Origin: an uncultured Bacilli bacterium
GTDB lineage: Bacteria; Bacillota_I; Bacilli_A; RF39; UBA660
NCBI GenBank assembly: GCA_944363865.1
Contig: CALVVN010000018.1
Span: 1 to 7,633 of the forward strand
Direction: 5' to 3'
DNA length: 7,633 nucleotides
Position 1 is the first letter of the stretch. Each line of letters begins with the position of its first letter. Shown here piece by piece: positions 6,167-7,633 of the stretch. The notes under the pieces were generated by a model. The model searched no databases. It had not been told where the DNA came from and worked only from the letters and a program-made list of their open reading frames with translations. The position numbers and the translations under genes are program-made.

Positions 6167-7408
6167 ATGAAGAAAGAATTTGAAGTAAAATTAAGTAGAA
6201 CTGAATGGGAAAAATGTCTAGATGAGGCATTAAAAAATAAAATTAAAGATTTAAAAATTGATGGTTTTAGAAAAGGAACAGTGCCTAAAGATATCTATTT
6301 AAAGAAATTTGGAATAGAAAGTTTATTTATGGATGCAGCAGATGCAGCTTTACCTATGTTATATCGTAAACTTATGGATGAAAACAAAGATTTAGAGCCA
6401 GCAGTTATGCCAACTGTTGATATAAAAACTATAAATGAAAGTGAAATTGTTGTAACATTTAATGTAGTAAGTAAACCTGAAGTAAAATTAGGTAAATACA
6501 AAGACTTAAAGATAAAGAAAGAAGAGGCAAAAGTAACTGAAGAAGAAATAGAACATGAGTTAGGCCACTTAAGAGAACAATTTATTGAAATAAGAACAAA
6601 AGAAGATGGGCGAGTAGAAGACGGAAATGAAGTTAGAATTGATTTTGAAGGATTTAAAGACAACGTTCCATTTGAAGGCGGAAAAAGCGAAAACTATAGA
6701 TTAGTAATTGGTAGTCACTCATTTATTCCAGGATTTGAAGAAGGAATAATTGGAATGAAAGTAGGAGAAGAAAAAGAATTAAATCTAAGATTTCCAGAAG
6801 ACTACCATGCTGAAGATTTAAAAGGAAAAGATGTTGTATTTAAAGTAAAAGTTAACGAAATAAACGAAAGAGTATACCCAGAAATGAACGATGAATTCTT
6901 TAAAGATTTAGCAATTCCTGAAGTTGACACTGAAGAAAAGCTTAGAAACTTTTTAAAAGAAAACATTAAGACACATAAAGAATCACACATTGAAGGAGAA
7001 TACGTTGAAAAATGTTTAGAAACTGCAACAAAAAATGCTACATTTGAAGTACCAGAAGAAATGGTTACTGAAGAAGTAAATAGAATGTATAATGAATTTG
7101 CAGAACAAATAAAAATGCAAGGAATAGAAATTAGTCAATATTTACAAATGTTAAAAATGGATGAAACTAAATTAAAAGAAAACTTTAAAGAAGAAGCAAC
7201 AAAAAGAGTAAGTTATAGATTAGTAATTGAAGCAGTTGTTAAATCAGAAAAGTTTGATATAACAGAAGAAGAACTAAATAAACACATTTCAAATTTAGCA
7301 AAAAGATATGGCGCTGAAGAAAGTGAATTTTTAACTCAAGTTGGTGGTCGTGACTTTGTTAAATATGACTTAGAATTTAAAAAAGCTATTGAATTAATTA
7401 CAAAATAA
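6167..7408 (+). CDS. tig: Trigger factor, ribosome-associated chaperone and prolyl isomerase
   Basis: Trigger factor binds the ribosome near protein L23 at the tunnel exit and shields nascent chains. The 413-residue protein has all three domains. The N-terminal ribosome-binding domain contains the signature GFRKGTVP (33-40). An FKBP-type prolyl isomerase domain spans about 150-235 (VRIDFEGF, FIPGFEEGIIGMKVGEEK, FPEDYH). The C-terminal helical chaperone domain begins near YPEMNDEFFKDL and ends at ELITK. In E. coli the signature Gly is residue 43; here it is residue 33, so the first N-terminal strand is missing. This is not a misplaced start, because an in-frame TAA sits at 6152-6154, and GGAGG (6157-6161) is well placed for ATG 6167. 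Isoleucine is encoded more often by ATT than ATA, unlike neighbouring genes, consistent with high expression. A promoter precedes it and a strong terminator follows. Confidence 0.97.
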   Translation: MKKEFEVKLSRTEWEKCLDEALKNKIKDLKIDGFRKGTVPKDIYLKKFGIESLFMDAADAALPMLYRKLMDENKDLEPAVMPTVDIKTINESEIVVTFNVVSKPEVKLGKYKDLKIKKEEAKVTEEEIEHELGHLREQFIEIRTKEDGRVEDGNEVRIDFEGFKDNVPFEGGKSENYRLVIGSHSFIPGFEEGIIGMKVGEEKELNLRFPEDYHAEDLKGKDVVFKVKVNEINERVYPEMNDEFFKDLAIPEVDTEEKLRNFLKENIKTHKESHIEGEYVEKCLETATKNATFEVPEEMVTEEVNRMYNEFAEQIKMQGIEISQYLQMLKMDETKLKENFKEEATKRVSYRLVIEAVVKSEKFDITEEELNKHISNLAKRYGAEESEFLTQVGGRDFVKYDLEFKKAIELITK

Positions 7409-7436
7409 ATATTATTAAATTTTATGTGATAGTAGT

Positions 7437-7477
7437 GGTACTTAAAGCGTTTAGTTGATGCTGCGTGTTCAAGTGCC
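7437..7477 (+). other. Hairpin of unknown function in a less AT-rich patch after tig
   Basis: GGTACTT (7437-7443) and AAGTGCC (7471-7477) can pair over 7 bp (one G-U) around a 27-nt loop. The 50 bases from 7431 to 7480 hold 23 G/C, clearly above the surrounding intergenic DNA. It lies between the tig stop and the terminator, so it would be part of the tig 3' untranslated region. I tested it by eye as a tRNA (there is a GTTCAA-like string) and as an integron attC site; neither fits. It may be a structured 3'-UTR element, a small RNA or a remnant of another element. Confidence 0.3.
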
Positions 7478-7492
7478 GAGAATTAAAATTAT

Positions 7493-7527
7493 AAAACCTT
7501 GTTTCTTGAAAATAAAACAAGGTTTTT
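7493..7527 (+). terminator. Strong rho-independent terminator downstream of tig
   Basis: A perfect 12-bp inverted repeat (AAAACCTTGTTT at 7493-7504, AAACAAGGTTTT at 7515-7526) flanks a 10-nt loop. The 3' arm merges into TTTTT at 7523-7527. The 5' A-tract and T-rich reverse complement mean it may also terminate transcription from the opposite strand. It lies about 85 bp after the tig stop and immediately before the group II intron 5' end. Confidence 0.88.
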
Positions 7528-7530
7528 ATA

Positions 7531-7633
7531 GTGTGCCGTGCATGGCATATATCTAGTTGGTGAAAGTCCAATACACGCGTAGGTATCAATGAAGTGTTAG
7601 GGAAGCACAAAGCATCAGTCGCGAGGCTTGGGG
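7531..7633 (+). mobile_element. Group II intron, 5' end only (probable class C), truncated by window edge
   Basis: The sequence opens with GTGTG, matching the group II intron 5' consensus GUGYG. The first bases fold as expected for the start of domain I: GTGTGCC (7531-7537) pairs with GGCATAT (7544-7550) over 7 bp including two G-U pairs. TTGG (7557-7560) pairs with CCAA (7568-7571) around TGAAAGT, a loop typical of these introns (commonly GGGTGAAAGTCCC). GTGTT (7594-7598) can pair with AGCAC (7604-7608), and GTCGCGAGG resembles the later conserved GUGGCGA segment. From memory, the Oceanobacillus iheyensis class C intron begins with closely similar motifs (GUGUGCCCGGCAUGGG, then GGGUGAGAGUCCC). 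Location 3 bp beyond a terminator T-tract also fits class C target choice. The reverse transcriptase gene, domains V-VI and the 3' boundary lie outside the window, so completeness and mobility cannot be judged. Confidence 0.75.

Noticed and set aside
7431..7480. tRNA or degraded tRNA (GTTCAA string near 7467)
   Set aside because: The bases flanking GTTCAA do not form a T stem, the position after the loop is not C as required, and no acceptor or anticodon arm can be drawn.
7431..7530. Integron attC site as the intron target
   Set aside because: No RYYYAAC/GTTRRRY core pair is present; a rho-independent terminator explains the target hairpin better.
7422..7610. Minus-strand open frame of 62 codons over the terminator and intron start
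   Set aside because: It crosses a perfect terminator hairpin and the structured intron 5' end, has no ribosome binding site that I could see and no recognisable motif; a chance open frame.

Overview
The window is a strongly AT-rich, gene-dense bacterial segment with every gene on the + strand. Ribosome binding sites are Shine-Dalgarno type (AGGAGG, GGGAGG, GAGGAG) and spacing is short. Conserved tryptophans are encoded by TGG, and rimM ends in TGA at an ATGA junction with trmD, so the standard bacterial code fits better than the Mycoplasma code. The base composition, the gene families (LepA, YgjP-like peptidase, TrmH-family methylase, RimM, TrmD, trigger factor) and an N-terminally short trigger factor suggest a low-GC Firmicute or Bacilli-type organism, possibly an uncultured gut or Erysipelotrichia/RF39-like lineage. 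That placement is inference from memory, not a search.

Layout. 1-729 is the C-terminal part of a DUF2207-type membrane protein ending in a glycine-rich tail. Its tail codons overlap the start and ribosome binding site of an HD-domain hydrolase (713-1303), which is followed by lepA (1313-3094). A weak AT-rich terminator and an extended -10 promoter lie in the 69-bp gap after lepA. A second tight gene string follows: YgjP-like zinc metallopeptidase (3164-3802), TrmH/SpoU-family rRNA methyltransferase (3804-4526), rimM (4531-5010), trmD (5007-5672) and an unrecognised 145-residue protein (5676-6113). Then comes tig (trigger factor, 6167-7408), which has its own extended -10 promoter. No gap exceeds 300 bases; the longest stretch without a protein gene is the 225 bases after tig.

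The region after tig is the most interesting. A less AT-rich hairpin (about 7437-7477) is followed by a perfect 12-bp rho-independent terminator (7493-7527). Three bases later, a structured sequence opening with GTGTG and folding like the 5' end of a group II intron runs off the window (7531-7633). Position directly behind a terminator hairpin is the hallmark of bacterial class C (IIC) group II introns. Only the first ~103 nt are present, so the reverse transcriptase and catalytic domain V cannot be seen.

Functionally, the window centres on ribosome biogenesis and translation: LepA/EF4 GTPase, 16S maturation (RimM), rRNA and tRNA methylation (TrmH family, TrmD) and nascent-chain folding (trigger factor). 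The HD protein, YgjP-like peptidase and 145-residue protein are accessory genes of unknown substrate. I found no convincing new multi-gene system. The noteworthy signals are the intron at the tig terminator, the dual-use glycine-tail ribosome binding site, and several small protein peculiarities.
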